A stretch of 64,000 bases of DNA from an uncultured Clostridia bacterium (GTDB taxonomy: Bacteria > Bacillota > Clostridia > TANB77 > CAG-508): assembly GCA_934120135.1 (NCBI GenBank), contig CAKOTK010000006.1, positions 1 through 64,000 of the forward strand, given 5' to 3'. The position numbers and the translations under genes are program-made. How positions within the stretch are numbered: position 1 is the first letter of the stretch; each line of letters starts with the position of its first letter. This document shows, piece by piece, positions 52,338-61,939 of this stretch. The notes under the pieces were generated by a model. That model worked only from the letters and a program-made list of their open reading frames with translations, was not told the DNA's origin and searched no databases.

Positions 52338-53957
52338 TTGAAAAATACAAAAGTAGGCTTAGTTGTAGTGGAAGTAATATTTATACTTATCATCATCATA
52401 GCTGGAGTAATAGAATTAGTAGATAATAGCGGATTACTAGATGATAAAAAGAATAATATTACAAATCCATTCACTAAAAACACATTTAATGTAATTGCAA
52501 GTCAGGAAAATAAAGATTTAGAAGAAGTAATACAAAATTATGCAAGAACGAAAAAATATGATATAAATATTGAATATGCTGGTACATTAGACATAATGGA
52601 TAAATTAAACAGTGGTGAAAAATATGATGCAGTATGGATTTCAAACTCTATATGGCTTTATATGTTAGATAGCAATGTCAAAGTATCAAATTCAAAATAT
52701 ACAAGTATAAACCCAATAGTATTTGGTATAAAAAAATCAAAAGCTAAAGAGTTAGGTTTTAGCGGTAAAGACATAAAAACAAAAGACATAGTAAATGCAA
52801 TTTCTAGTGGAAAATTAAAATTTAGTATGTCAAACCCAACAAGTACTAATAGTGGTGCATCAGCATACTTAGGATTTCTATACACACTAGCTGGAAACCC
52901 AGAAGTATTGAAAAAAGAAAATTTACAAAATGAAAAATTAACTAAAAATCTAACTACACTATTTACAGGTTTAGAAAGATCATCTGGAAGTGAAGATTTC
53001 CTAGAAGAACTATTCCTTAATGGAAACTACGAAGCAGTAGTTACCTATGAATCTTCAATTATAAATATAAATAAAAAATTACAACAGCAAGGAAAAGAAA
53101 CATTATATGCAATATATCCTGTAGATGGAGTTTCAATATCAGACTCACCATTTGCTTATATTGACAATAAGGATGAAAGTGCTAAAGAAATATTTTTAGA
53201 TTTACAGTCTTATATATTAAGCAACGAAGGACAAAAACTGCTACAAGAAAAAGGCAGAAGAACATGGTATGGTGGAGTAAATTCTAATGTAGATAAAAGT
53301 ATATTTAACCCGGACTGGGGAATTGATACTACTAAATACATTTCGCCTGTTAAGTATCCAAGCACAGAAGTAATAAAACTAGCTCTTAACTTATATCAAA
53401 CTGAGTTAAGAAAACCTATACATGTTGTATTTTGTTTGGACTATTCTGGAAGTATGATTGGAACTGGATATAGAGAGTTAATGAATGCAATGAATTACAT
53501 TTTATCTGATGAGGCAGCAAGTGACTTTTTACAGTTTTCAAAAAAAGATAAAATAGATATAATACCATTTAATGGAACAGTAATGCAATCTTATAGTACA
53601 GACAATGGTGCTGAAACAGAACAGCTATTAAAGAATATAAAGAAAATCTTACCTAATGGTACTACAGCTCTTTATCCAGCAGTTATAGAAGCTTTAATGA
53701 AATTAAATCAAGAAGATATGGAGAAATATAATGTTTCAATAATTGCAATGACTGATGGACAAGCAAATGTAGGAACATTTTCAGAATTAAAGACAATGTA
53801 TAATAGAAATGGAAAATCAATACCAATATATTCTATAATGTTTGGAAGTGCTGTAAGAAGTGATTTGCAAAACATGGCAAAATTGAGTAATGGCAAGGTC
53901 TTTGATGGAAAACAAGATTTAAAAAGAGCATTTAAAGAAGTAAGAGGGTATAATTAA
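52338..53957 (+). CDS. substrate-binding-fold plus VWA-domain membrane-anchored protein
   Basis: Length 539 aa, TTG start behind AAAGGAGGGGG. A signal anchor (VGLVVVEVIFILIIIIAGVI) is followed by a periplasmic-binding-protein-like domain (residues about 50-330: FNVIASQENKDLEEVIQNYA, AVWISNSIWLYML, SNPTSTNSGASAYLGFLY). A von Willebrand A domain follows (about 355-539) with MIDAS DYSGSM and AMTDGQANVG. Both domains should lie outside the membrane. First gene of a five-gene operon; a second binding-fold protein is encoded at 54598. Confidence 0.85.
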   Translation: MKNTKVGLVVVEVIFILIIIIAGVIELVDNSGLLDDKKNNITNPFTKNTFNVIASQENKDLEEVIQNYARTKKYDINIEYAGTLDIMDKLNSGEKYDAVWISNSIWLYMLDSNVKVSNSKYTSINPIVFGIKKSKAKELGFSGKDIKTKDIVNAISSGKLKFSMSNPTSTNSGASAYLGFLYTLAGNPEVLKKENLQNEKLTKNLTTLFTGLERSSGSEDFLEELFLNGNYEAVVTYESSIININKKLQQQGKETLYAIYPVDGVSISDSPFAYIDNKDESAKEIFLDLQSYILSNEGQKLLQEKGRRTWYGGVNSNVDKSIFNPDWGIDTTKYISPVKYPSTEVIKLALNLYQTELRKPIHVVFCLDYSGSMIGTGYRELMNAMNYILSDEAASDFLQFSKKDKIDIIPFNGTVMQSYSTDNGAETEQLLKNIKKILPNGTTALYPAVIEALMKLNQEDMEKYNVSIIAMTDGQANVGTFSELKTMYNRNGKSIPIYSIMFGSAVRSDLQNMAKLSNGKVFDGKQDLKRAFKEVRGYN

Positions 53958-54001
53958 AAAAGAGGTATAAAGAGTGAAAAATTCAACAATTATATCTGCA
54001 A

Positions 54002-54580
54002 TTGTGCGGAGGAGCATTTTTTGCAGTTCCATATTTAGGATTATCAATAGGTTTGCTTCCATCACTAGCAATAGGAGCAAGTGCTTTTGGAGCAGGAGAA
54101 CTTATATTAAGTAAAACGGAAAAAACAAAACAAGAAAAATTAAATATATATGAAGCTTTAAATGAAGCTAAGAATACAAATACCAAAATACAAAAAGTGG
54201 TTTCTCAAGTAGAAGATTCTGAGTTAGCTAAAAATATATCAGAAATACATGTTACGGTATCAAAAATAATTGAGACGGTAGAAAAGAAACCAGATAGTTA
54301 CAAAAAGATGAATAACTTTTTTAACTATTATTTGCCAGTAACTATAAATATATTAACAAAATATGATGAAATTGAAAATCAAAAGTTAAATACAGAAGAC
54401 AGCAAAAAGTTTATGGAATCAACACAAAAAATGGTTAAGAAAATAAATGAAGCTTTTAAAAAGCAACTGTCAAATTTATACCAATCTGATATGATAGATA
54501 CTGACGCAGAAATGAAAGTGTTTGATACAATGTTAAAATCAGACGGTTATGATGTAGATGATAATGATTTTAAAATTTAA
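54002..54580 (+). CDS. XpaC-family protein with 5' frame break at a CGG codon
   Basis: The long frame reads GGAFFAVPYLGLSIGLLPSLAIG, a hydrophobic hairpin, then a coiled-coil region (NIYEALNEAKNTNTKIQKVV) and FFNYYLPVTINILTKYDEIE, the pattern of XpaC proteins, which neighbour TelA. It opens with TTG at 54002 without a ribosome site. A GTG at 53974 with AGAGG upstream encodes KNSTIISAIV in another frame and then meets CGG (54007-54009); skipping that C joins the two into a natural N-terminus. The next gene starts 18 bases downstream. Confidence 0.75.
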   Translation: MCGGAFFAVPYLGLSIGLLPSLAIGASAFGAGELILSKTEKTKQEKLNIYEALNEAKNTNTKIQKVVSQVEDSELAKNISEIHVTVSKIIETVEKKPDSYKKMNNFFNYYLPVTINILTKYDEIENQKLNTEDSKKFMESTQKMVKKINEAFKKQLSNLYQSDMIDTDAEMKVFDTMLKSDGYDVDDNDFKI

Positions 54581-54597
54581 TAAAGGAGGAGAAAATA

Positions 54598-55722
54598 GTG
54601 AGTAAAAAACAAATTATAGGGCTCGTAATATTTTTAGTTCTAATATTAATAATAGTTGGAATTAAATTTATAGGAGATAAAAAGGACTCAGTATTAGGCA
54701 AAGATCTAACAACAGTATATGTAGCAACAGGTGGAGGAAAAGAAGGATTTATTGCAAATGAAAAGGTAGTAAATATCATGGAAAACAAGTATAGATTAAA
54801 TGTTGTTTATGATTCATGGAGTAATGGAAAATTAATCAAAAATCCATTAGTAAGAGAAGATGGAACCACTAAATATGATGCAATGTTCTGTTCTGATCAA
54901 AGATTTTATGATTATTATAAATTATCTCCAAACAAATCAGAAGGAGAAGCAGACAGATACAGAGTTTTAAATGGTGGGCTAACTTTAAATACTCCAATAG
55001 TAATATACAGTTGGGGAGAAGTTGTTGATGCTTTAGAAAAAGAAAAAATAGTAACTCAAAAAGATGGAGTATACTATATAACAGATATGCCAAAGCTTTT
55101 AAACTATATATTAACAGGCAAAAAATGGTCTGACATAGGATTAAAGCAATTATATGGAAATATAAATGTTGCTTCAACAGACCCTGTTACATCATCACCA
55201 GGGGCAACATATTACGGACTATTATTATCAATAATGTGTGAGAGCTCAATAAATAGCAAAAATTTACAAACTAATTTACCAAAATTAAAAGAATTCTATG
55301 AGAAGTCTGGATACATGAATAATACACCAGCAGATTTGTTTGAAAAATATTTAAAAACAGGTATGGGTGGAGAACCTATGATAGTTGACTATGAAAAAAG
55401 TATAATTGAATTTGCAAACTCAAATCCAGAAGGTTTTGAACAAGTAAAAAAGGATATACGTATATTATACCCAACTCCAACAATATGGAATTCACATTGT
55501 ATAGCAACTTTTGATGAAAACGGAAATCAGTTCTACCAAGCGTTTGAAGATAAAGAAATTCAACAAGTTGCATGGTCTGAATATGGATTTAGAACTGGTA
55601 TTACAGGTGGAAATTATGATGTTTCTGGATTAGGAATAGGAATTCCACAAAATATAACAAGTACAGTAACAAGCTTAAAGATGGATGTTTATAATCAGTT
55701 GATTGAATATTTAAAAAAATAA
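54598..55722 (+). CDS. substrate-binding-fold lipoprotein-like/membrane-anchored protein
   Basis: Length 374 aa, GTG start behind AAAGGAGG. An N-terminal membrane anchor (IIGLVIFLVLILIIVGIKFI, no lipobox Cys) is followed by a binding-protein fold: VYVATGGGKEGFIANEKVVNIM, AMFCSDQRFYDYY, NVASTDPVTSSPGATYYGLLL, VDYEKSIIEFANSN. It resembles the binding domain of the first gene. No permease is encoded nearby, so transport is unlikely; sensing or scaffolding is more plausible. Confidence 0.8.
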   Translation: MSKKQIIGLVIFLVLILIIVGIKFIGDKKDSVLGKDLTTVYVATGGGKEGFIANEKVVNIMENKYRLNVVYDSWSNGKLIKNPLVREDGTTKYDAMFCSDQRFYDYYKLSPNKSEGEADRYRVLNGGLTLNTPIVIYSWGEVVDALEKEKIVTQKDGVYYITDMPKLLNYILTGKKWSDIGLKQLYGNINVASTDPVTSSPGATYYGLLLSIMCESSINSKNLQTNLPKLKEFYEKSGYMNNTPADLFEKYLKTGMGGEPMIVDYEKSIIEFANSNPEGFEQVKKDIRILYPTPTIWNSHCIATFDENGNQFYQAFEDKEIQQVAWSEYGFRTGITGGNYDVSGLGIGIPQNITSTVTSLKMDVYNQLIEYLKK

Positions 55723-55741
55723 AATAAAAGGAGATTAAAAA

Positions 55742-56890
55742 ATGGAAGAATTAGAATTAAAGGTTAATAAAGAATTAAATAAAGCTGAGGTAGAGAGCTT
55801 AGCTCAAGAATCAAAGAAAGTAACAGATGAAAAAATTGAAAAGTCATTAAATTATGATTTACTATCACAAGAAGAAAAAGATGCAATAGAAGAATTTAAT
55901 AAAAAAATAAATGTTGCGGATGCTACACAAATATTGCAATATGGAGCAAAAGCTCAAACTAAAATATCACAATTTTCTGATAGTGTATTAGAAGATGTAA
56001 AAACAAGAAGCACAGGAGAAGTAGGTGACTTACTAGCAGACCTTGTTGGTGAAATAAAATCATTTGACTCTGATATAGCTAATACAAACAAAACTGGATT
56101 AGGTAAATTATTTACTAGTGTAAAAAAACAACTAGAAAAATTAATAGCTGGATATGAAAAAATTGAAGTAAATATAGACAAAATTGAAGCAAGTCTAGAA
56201 AAACACAGATTACAAATGTTAAAAGACATTACAATATTTGATACAATGTATGAAAAAAACTTAGAATATTTTAAAGAGTTGTCTTTATACATTATTGCAG
56301 GTGAAAAGAAAATTGAAGAATTAAGAAATGTAACATTACCTGAATTACAAAAAAAGGCACAAGAATCAGGAGAACAACTTGATGCACAAAAAGTAAATGA
56401 TATGGAAAACATGATAAATAGATTTGAAAAGAAAATTTATGATTTGAAAACAACAAGAATTATATCTATTCAAATGGCACCACAAATTCGTTTACTACAA
56501 AATAATGAAGCAGAACTTGTAGAAAAAATTCAAGGATCTTTAACAAATACAATTCCATTATGGAAAAACCAAATGGTATTAGCATTAGGAATAAACAATG
56601 CTAAACAAGCAATTGGAGCACAAAAAGCTGTTACAGATTTAACAAATAGTATGCTACAAAAGAATAGCGAAATATTAAAACAAGGTTCAATAGAAATTGC
56701 AGAGGAATCAGAAAGAGCAATTGTTGATGTTGCTACATTACAAAAAACTAATAAAGATATAATTGATACATTAGATCAAGTTATACAAATTCATGAAAAT
56801 GGAAGAGTAAAACGTCAAGAAGCTGAAGTAGAACTTGCAAATATTGAAAAAGAACTAAAAGAGAAAATGATAGAATTAAAAGTTAAATAA
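55742..56890 (+). CDS. telA: TelA-family toxic-anion-resistance-like protein
   Basis: Length 382 aa, mainly helical and soluble. Typical TelA stretches are DATQILQYGAKAQTKISQFSD, GEVGDLLADLVGEIKSF, and the end region SLTNTIPLWKNQMVLALGI with VVDVATLQKTN-like helices. TelA was named for tellurite resistance, but the biochemical role is unknown; in Firmicutes it is usually linked to XpaC. Starts 20 bases after the binding-fold gene. Confidence 0.88.
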   Translation: MEELELKVNKELNKAEVESLAQESKKVTDEKIEKSLNYDLLSQEEKDAIEEFNKKINVADATQILQYGAKAQTKISQFSDSVLEDVKTRSTGEVGDLLADLVGEIKSFDSDIANTNKTGLGKLFTSVKKQLEKLIAGYEKIEVNIDKIEASLEKHRLQMLKDITIFDTMYEKNLEYFKELSLYIIAGEKKIEELRNVTLPELQKKAQESGEQLDAQKVNDMENMINRFEKKIYDLKTTRIISIQMAPQIRLLQNNEAELVEKIQGSLTNTIPLWKNQMVLALGINNAKQAIGAQKAVTDLTNSMLQKNSEILKQGSIEIAEESERAIVDVATLQKTNKDIIDTLDQVIQIHENGRVKRQEAEVELANIEKELKEKMIELKVK

Positions 56891-56911
56891 TTTGTCAATT
56901 GAGAGGAATAT

Positions 56912-58633
56912 ATGGATACTAAACAATTTTTTAAAGATGTATATGAAGATTTCTTTGGAGTGGAAAAAATTAAAGCAGAAAATGAAAAATTAGCAAAAGA
57001 ATTAGGATTAAACCAAGATTATCCTACAATTGAATTAAACAAGCAAGATGAGGCAAAAGAAGAACTGACTGAAGAAAAAATAAAAGAAACAAAAGATGAA
57101 TTTATGGTAAAGTCTTTTGAAAAGTTAGAAAAACTATACATTACAGAACAATCAAAAAATACTCTTAAAAAAATTATTGAGTATATGAGAAAATATAGTG
57201 AAGGAATAGAAAAACAATACATTCCATTTAATATGTGCATTTATTCAAATAATAAAGAAACTACATATGGAATTATTGATATAATAAGTGATGCAGTTAC
57301 ATTTTTCTCATATATAAAAAGAGGAGCTACTATTGAAACATCTTTCTATAACTTAGAAAAGCCAGAACAAATTAACGAAATTTATAATAAAGAAAATAAT
57401 GTAATTGTATTAAGAGATTTTGAAGGACTTTCAGCAAAAGAAAAAGAATTTAAAGATAGATTTTTGCATAATATGAAAGAAAAGTTAGAAGAAAATCAAA
57501 AAGATTTTTTAACTATTTTGATTTCAAAAACACCTGAAATAATTGAACAGGCAATGCAATCAGATATGATTGAAAAATATTTTGAATTCAAAATTGAATC
57601 AACTAATATAGATGTACAAGATGTTTATCAAGAAGTATTAAATAAATTAAAAGAAAGTAGTCAAATAACAGATGAAGCATCAATTAAACTATTAGACTAT
57701 ATTGCTGCAACATATCCAAAAACAGATTTATCATTTCCAGAGTATAGAGATAAATTGTGCAATAAGATATTATTTAGTAAAGAAAAAGAAATAACAGAAA
57801 ATGATTTACCAAAATACGAACAAGAAAAATCTATGGATGAAATATTTGCGGATTTAAATAGTCTAGTAGGATTAGAGAATATAAAACAAGTATTAAAAGA
57901 TTTAGTAGATTTAATAGAACTAAAAAATAAAACTAAAGATGACTTAAAAATTAAAGACATAAATTTACACATGGTATTTTTAGGAAATCCAGGAACAGGT
58001 AAAACAACTGTTGCAAGAATTATTGCAGAAATGCTATATAATTTAAAATATATTAAACAAAATAAATTAATTGAAGTATCAAGTAAAGATTTAGTTGCCG
58101 AGTATGTTGGACAAACTGCACCAAAGACAATGGCTGTTATTGAAAGAGCTTTGGGTGGAGTTCTATTTGTAGATGAAGCATATTCACTTGCATCTGAAGA
58201 AGGAAGTGGAAATTCATTTAACAAAGAAGCTATTGCAACACTTATACAGGCAATGGAAAATTATAGAGATAATCTAGTTGTAATTTTTGCTGGATACACA
58301 AAAGAAATGCAAGCATTTTTAAATGCTAACTCAGGTATAGTTTCTAGAATTGGCTATACATTAGATTTTAAAGACTATACATCTGAAGAATTATTAAAAA
58401 TCTTTGAAGGAATGGTTAAAAAAGCAGGGTTTAGTATTACTAAAGAAGCATGTGATGAAGTAGTAAAGGTAATAGACAAATATAGAAATACTAAAAACTT
58501 TGGAAACGCAAGATTTGCAAGAAACTTATATGAAAAAACAATAATAAGACATGCATCAAATACTAGAGGAAAGAAAGCCAAGAAAGATCTAAAAACAATT
58601 GTAAAAGAAGATATAAGTACAGATAATTTATAA
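56912..58633 (+). CDS. CbxX/SpoVK-type AAA+ ATPase
   Basis: Length 573 aa. Residues 1-305 are an unrecognised acidic N-terminal region that contains a degenerate ATPase-like stretch (NVIVLRDFEGLSAKEKEFKD). The C-terminal AAA+ module starts LVGLENIKQVLKDLVDLIEL, with Walker A LGNPGTGKTTVARI, pore/substrate motif VAEYVGQTAPKT, Walker B GGVLFVDEAYSLA and sensor 2 NARFARNLYEK. CbxX/CfqX enzymes remodel protein complexes. As last gene of the operon it is a likely remodeller of the TelA/XpaC/VWA assembly. Confidence 0.88.
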   Translation: MDTKQFFKDVYEDFFGVEKIKAENEKLAKELGLNQDYPTIELNKQDEAKEELTEEKIKETKDEFMVKSFEKLEKLYITEQSKNTLKKIIEYMRKYSEGIEKQYIPFNMCIYSNNKETTYGIIDIISDAVTFFSYIKRGATIETSFYNLEKPEQINEIYNKENNVIVLRDFEGLSAKEKEFKDRFLHNMKEKLEENQKDFLTILISKTPEIIEQAMQSDMIEKYFEFKIESTNIDVQDVYQEVLNKLKESSQITDEASIKLLDYIAATYPKTDLSFPEYRDKLCNKILFSKEKEITENDLPKYEQEKSMDEIFADLNSLVGLENIKQVLKDLVDLIELKNKTKDDLKIKDINLHMVFLGNPGTGKTTVARIIAEMLYNLKYIKQNKLIEVSSKDLVAEYVGQTAPKTMAVIERALGGVLFVDEAYSLASEEGSGNSFNKEAIATLIQAMENYRDNLVVIFAGYTKEMQAFLNANSGIVSRIGYTLDFKDYTSEELLKIFEGMVKKAGFSITKEACDEVVKVIDKYRNTKNFGNARFARNLYEKTIIRHASNTRGKKAKKDLKTIVKEDISTDNL

Positions 58634-58637
58634 ATAA

Positions 58638-58675
58638 AAAGGAGCCAAGATTTAATAATTTTGGTTCTTTTTTAT
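58638..58675 (+). terminator. terminator of the TelA/XpaC operon
   Basis: A-rich left arm AAAAAGGAGCCAAGATT pairs imperfectly (G-U pairs, small bulge) with AATTTTGGTTCTTTTTT. Confidence 0.75.
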
Positions 58676-58711
58676 TGTATTAAAATAATTTAAAATTTCT
58701 ATTAAAAACCA

Positions 58712-58741
58712 TTGACAATTGAATACACATTCAACTATAAT
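58712..58741 (+). promoter_or_regulatory. promoter with metal-repressor operator in its spacer
   Basis: TTGACA (58712-58717), 18-base spacer, TATAAT (58736-58741). The spacer contains TTGAAT-ACAC-ATTCAA (58719-58734), an ArsR/CzrA-like palindrome, so repressor binding would block polymerase. Confidence 0.8.
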
Positions 58742-58750
58742 ATATTCAAA

Positions 58751-58768
58751 GTTGAGTAAATATTCAAC
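58751..58768. promoter_or_regulatory. second metal-repressor operator
   Basis: GTTGAGTAAATATTCAAC is an imperfect palindrome with the same half-site TTGAnT/ATTCAA and four-base centre as the element in the promoter spacer. Confidence 0.7.
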
Positions 58769-58804
58769 TATATTTGCATATAATATAACTAAGGAGGAAA
58801 TAGT

Positions 58805-59170
58805 ATGTCTAGAAATGAATTCATTTGTGACTGTAATGCAATACATCAAGAAGTAGTAGAAAGCACTAAAAAGCAAATGCTAAATGATGAGGATTTGTTT
58901 AACAATTTAGCAGAGTTTTTTAAAATATTAGGAGATACAACTAGAGTAAAAATATTATCAGCTTTAGATAAGAATGAAATGTGTGTATGTGACATTGCAA
59001 ATGTTTTAAGTATGAGTAAATCCTCAATTTCACATCAATTAGGAACATTAAGAAGAAGTGGAATTGTAAAATGTAAAAGAGTAGGTAAAGAAGTATTTTA
59101 TATGCTTGATGATGAACATGTAAAAAAAGTATTTGAAATAGGTGCAGAGCATATTGAACATAGAATATAG
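58805..59170 (+). CDS. ArsR/SmtB-family metal-sensing repressor (CadC-like)
   Basis: Length 121 aa. The N-terminal Cys cluster (FICDCNAIH) and the alpha-3 motif MCVCDIANVLSMSKSSISHQL hold the Cys thiolates of CadC-type sensors of Cd/Pb/Zn. The winged helix continues RRSGIVKCKRVGKEVFYML. It likely represses itself and the downstream ATPase until metal binds. AAGGAGG precedes the ATG. Two matching palindromes lie in the promoter. Confidence 0.93.
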   Translation: MSRNEFICDCNAIHQEVVESTKKQMLNDEDLFNNLAEFFKILGDTTRVKILSALDKNEMCVCDIANVLSMSKSSISHQLGTLRRSGIVKCKRVGKEVFYMLDDEHVKKVFEIGAEHIEHRI

Positions 59171-59195
59171 TGTTTTATAAAAAGGAGATAATATT

Positions 59196-61022
59196 ATGAA
59201 AAAAGATATTATAAAGATTTTAATATCATTAGTATTGTTTTTGGTAGCATTACTAATGCCAATTGATAATCAAATAATAAAAATTGCCATATATGTAATT
59301 GCATATTTAGTAGTTGGATTTGAAGTTTTAAAAGAAGCAATAGAAAACATTTTTAAAGGAGAAGTATTTGATGAAAACTTTTTAATGGCAATAGCTACAA
59401 TAGGTGCTTTTGCTATTGGTGAATATCCAGAAGCTGTTACTGTAATGTTACTTTATCAAGTGGGAGAAACATTTCAAGATTATGCAGTTGATAACTCTAA
59501 AAAATCAATAGAGAATTTAATGAATATTAGACCAGATTTTGCAAATGTTTTAAGAGAAAATGTTGAGATAAAGGTTAATCCTGAAGAAGTAAAAGTTGGA
59601 GAAACAATCATTGTAAAACCTGGTGAGAAAATACCTCTTGATGGAAAAATTATAGAAGGGGAGTCAATGCTAGATACAACAGCATTAACAGGAGAATCAG
59701 TTCCAAGAAAAGCTAATACAGGAGATAATGTTTTTAGTGGATGTATAAACCAAACTGGGTTATTAAGAATTCAAGTAACTAAAGAATTTGGAGAATCAAC
59801 TGTTAGTAAGATATTAAACTTAGTTGAAAATGCAGAAGACAAAAAATCTAAATCTGAAAACTTTATTACTAAATTTGCAAAATATTATACTCCAGTAGTT
59901 GTAATATTGGCAGTAATTATAGCTATTGTACCACCAATTATTATAAAAGAAGCAAACTTTACAGAATGGTTATATAGAGCGTTATCATTTTTAGTTGTAT
60001 CATGTCCATGTGCACTAGTTATATCAATACCTTTAAGCTTTTTTGCAGGAATAGGTGGAGCATCTAAAATAGGAGTTTTAATCAAAGGTGGAAACTATTT
60101 AGAAGCTTTAGCCAATGTTAATACAGTTGTTTTTGACAAAACAGGAACACTTACCAAAGGTGTATTTGAGGTTCAAAAAGTAGAAGAAGTAGGAGCATCT
60201 AAACAAGACATTATAAAATATTCGGCTTATGCAGAAAACTATTCAAACCATCCAATTGCAGTATCAATTAAAAAAGCATACAACGAAAAGATAGATGAAA
60301 AATTGATTTCAGATATAAATGAAATATCTGGAAAGGGAATAAGTGTAAAAATTGAAAATAAACAAGTATTAGTTGGAAATGAAAAACTAATGCAAGAAAA
60401 CAATATTGAATATACAAAATGTAGTGAAATAGGTACTGTAGTACATGTAGCAATTGAAAATAAATATGCTGGTTATATACTTATATCAGACGAAATAAAA
60501 GAAGATTCATTTAAAGCAATAAAAGAATTAAAAGATAATAAAAAACAGACAATAATGCTTACAGGTGACAAAAAAGAGGTAGGAGAAGATGTTGCTAAAA
60601 AATTAGGAATAGATAAAGTATATACAGAATTACTACCAGACGGAAAAGTAAAAAAAGTAGAAGAGCTTATCAAACAAAAGAGTGGAACACTTGCATTTGT
60701 TGGAGATGGAATAAATGATGCACCAGTACTTGCATTATCAGATATAGGAATTGCAATGGGAGGTCTTGGAAGCGATGCAGCAATAGAAGCAGCAGATATA
60801 GTAATAATGACAGATGAACCATCTAAAATAAATAAGGCTATTAAGATTTCTAAAAAAGCAATGAGAATTGTTAAACAAAACATTGTATTTGCAATTTCAA
60901 TTAAAGCATTAGTATTAATTTTAAGTGCTGTAGGAATTGCCACAATGTGGGAAGCTGTTTTTGCAGATGTTGGCGTTTCAGTAATTGCAGTATTAAATGC
61001 TATTAGAATATTAAAGAAATAA
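59196..61022 (+). CDS. cadA: heavy-metal P1B-type ATPase (Cd/Zn/Pb exporter type)
   Basis: Length 608 aa. Transmembrane segments start at residue 8, so the N-terminal heavy-metal-associated domain of most CadA proteins is missing. The metal site is SCPCALVISIPLSF (CPC), the phosphorylation motif VFDKTGTLTKG, the HP motif SNHPIAVSI, and VGDGINDAPVLALSDIGIAMGG is the hinge. It exports soft divalent cations at the cost of ATP. It follows its repressor by 25 bases in one operon. Confidence 0.92.
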   Translation: MKKDIIKILISLVLFLVALLMPIDNQIIKIAIYVIAYLVVGFEVLKEAIENIFKGEVFDENFLMAIATIGAFAIGEYPEAVTVMLLYQVGETFQDYAVDNSKKSIENLMNIRPDFANVLRENVEIKVNPEEVKVGETIIVKPGEKIPLDGKIIEGESMLDTTALTGESVPRKANTGDNVFSGCINQTGLLRIQVTKEFGESTVSKILNLVENAEDKKSKSENFITKFAKYYTPVVVILAVIIAIVPPIIIKEANFTEWLYRALSFLVVSCPCALVISIPLSFFAGIGGASKIGVLIKGGNYLEALANVNTVVFDKTGTLTKGVFEVQKVEEVGASKQDIIKYSAYAENYSNHPIAVSIKKAYNEKIDEKLISDINEISGKGISVKIENKQVLVGNEKLMQENNIEYTKCSEIGTVVHVAIENKYAGYILISDEIKEDSFKAIKELKDNKKQTIMLTGDKKEVGEDVAKKLGIDKVYTELLPDGKVKKVEELIKQKSGTLAFVGDGINDAPVLALSDIGIAMGGLGSDAAIEAADIVIMTDEPSKINKAIKISKKAMRIVKQNIVFAISIKALVLILSAVGIATMWEAVFADVGVSVIAVLNAIRILKK

Positions 61023-61098
61023 TTGAAAATTATGTAAATCTAGTGTATAATATGTATGTATTTCAAATTGAAATAATATGAAAGGTAAGGAAATAACT

Positions 61099-61224
61099 AT
61101 GAACAACAAAATAACTCGCTACATTCAAATCCTCGCCGCAACTGCAACGATAATTACTGCAGTAACCACTATTCTCACATCAATTCAGGAGCTTTTTTAT
61201 AAACCTGAAGAAAATATGAGATGA
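61099..61224 (+). CDS. 41-aa small membrane protein
   Basis: ATG at 61099 behind AAAGGTAAGG. It encodes NNKITRYIQILAATATIITA, then VTTILTSIQELFYKPEENMR: one hydrophobic helix with short charged ends. Codon use is GC-richer than neighbours (CTC, GCC, ACG). No family recognised; such peptides may be toxins of type I systems or stress peptides, but nothing here proves it. A bidirectional terminator follows. Confidence 0.6.
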   Translation: MNNKITRYIQILAATATIITAVTTILTSIQELFYKPEENMR

Positions 61225-61231
61225 GAAGAGT

Positions 61232-61265
61232 AAAAAATTGGAAGAGTAATCTCTTCCAATTTTTT
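61232..61265. terminator. bidirectional terminator
   Basis: AAAAATTGGAAGAG pairs with CTCTTCCAATTTTT (14 bp) around TAAT and serves the 41-aa gene and the convergent hemolysin III gene. Confidence 0.9.
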
Positions 61266-61938
61266 AAATTACATAAAAGAATATACAGAAAAATTGTAAT
61301 GCACTTGCAATTATACAAGCAATATGAAATACAGAGTGCATCCATTTATGCTTTTTACCAAGTCCGTAAAAAATTGCTCCAATTGTATATACAAGTCCGC
61401 CAGCCAATAATAAGATAAATCCTTTCATAGTTAGTAATTCTATAATTACATTTATTTTAAATATAATACACCAACCAAGTAATATGTAGCATATCATAGA
61501 AAAAACTTTATATCTTTTTAAATCTATTGAATTAAGTACTATTCCTAATATTGATAAACCCCAAACAATTCCAAATAATGTCCAACCAGTAGCTGTATCA
61601 TACTCTCTTAATGTACATAAAGCAAATGGAGTATAAGATCCAGCTATAAGAATAAATATAGAACAGTGATCAATTATTTGAAATACTTTTTTAGCTGTAC
61701 AATTAGGGTTTAAGCCATGATATATACTTGACATAGTGTATAGTAAAATTAAAGATACACCATAAATTGAGGTAGAAACTATACCATAAACATTGTGATG
61801 TAATGCTGAAAATATAACACATAAAGCAAGAGCAGCAATACCGAGTGCACCACCGACAATATGTGATACCATATTAAAAATTTCTTCACCTTTTGTATAT
61901 GTTGGCAATACTCTGTCAGCTAATTTTACTCTATGCAT
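61264..61938 (-). CDS. hemolysin III family membrane protein (PAQR superfamily)
   Basis: Length 224 aa from the ATG at 61938 (GGAGGG upstream); the TTG at 61956 is inside the preceding gene. Seven membrane helices and the family motifs FNMVSHIVGGALGI, SIYHGLN and HKWMHSVFHIACI supply the conserved Ser/His residues. The name is historical; the function is probably in membrane lipid homeostasis. The start ATG lies two bases past the stop of the acyl-CoA ligase, so the two form an operon. Confidence 0.9.
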   Translation of the reverse strand: MHRVKLADRVLPTYTKGEEIFNMVSHIVGGALGIAALALCVIFSALHHNVYGIVSTSIYGVSLILLYTMSSIYHGLNPNCTAKKVFQIIDHCSIFILIAGSYTPFALCTLREYDTATGWTLFGIVWGLSILGIVLNSIDLKRYKVFSMICYILLGWCIIFKINVIIELLTMKGFILLLAGGLVYTIGAIFYGLGKKHKWMHSVFHIACIIASALQFFCIFFYVI

Positions 61939-61939
61939 A

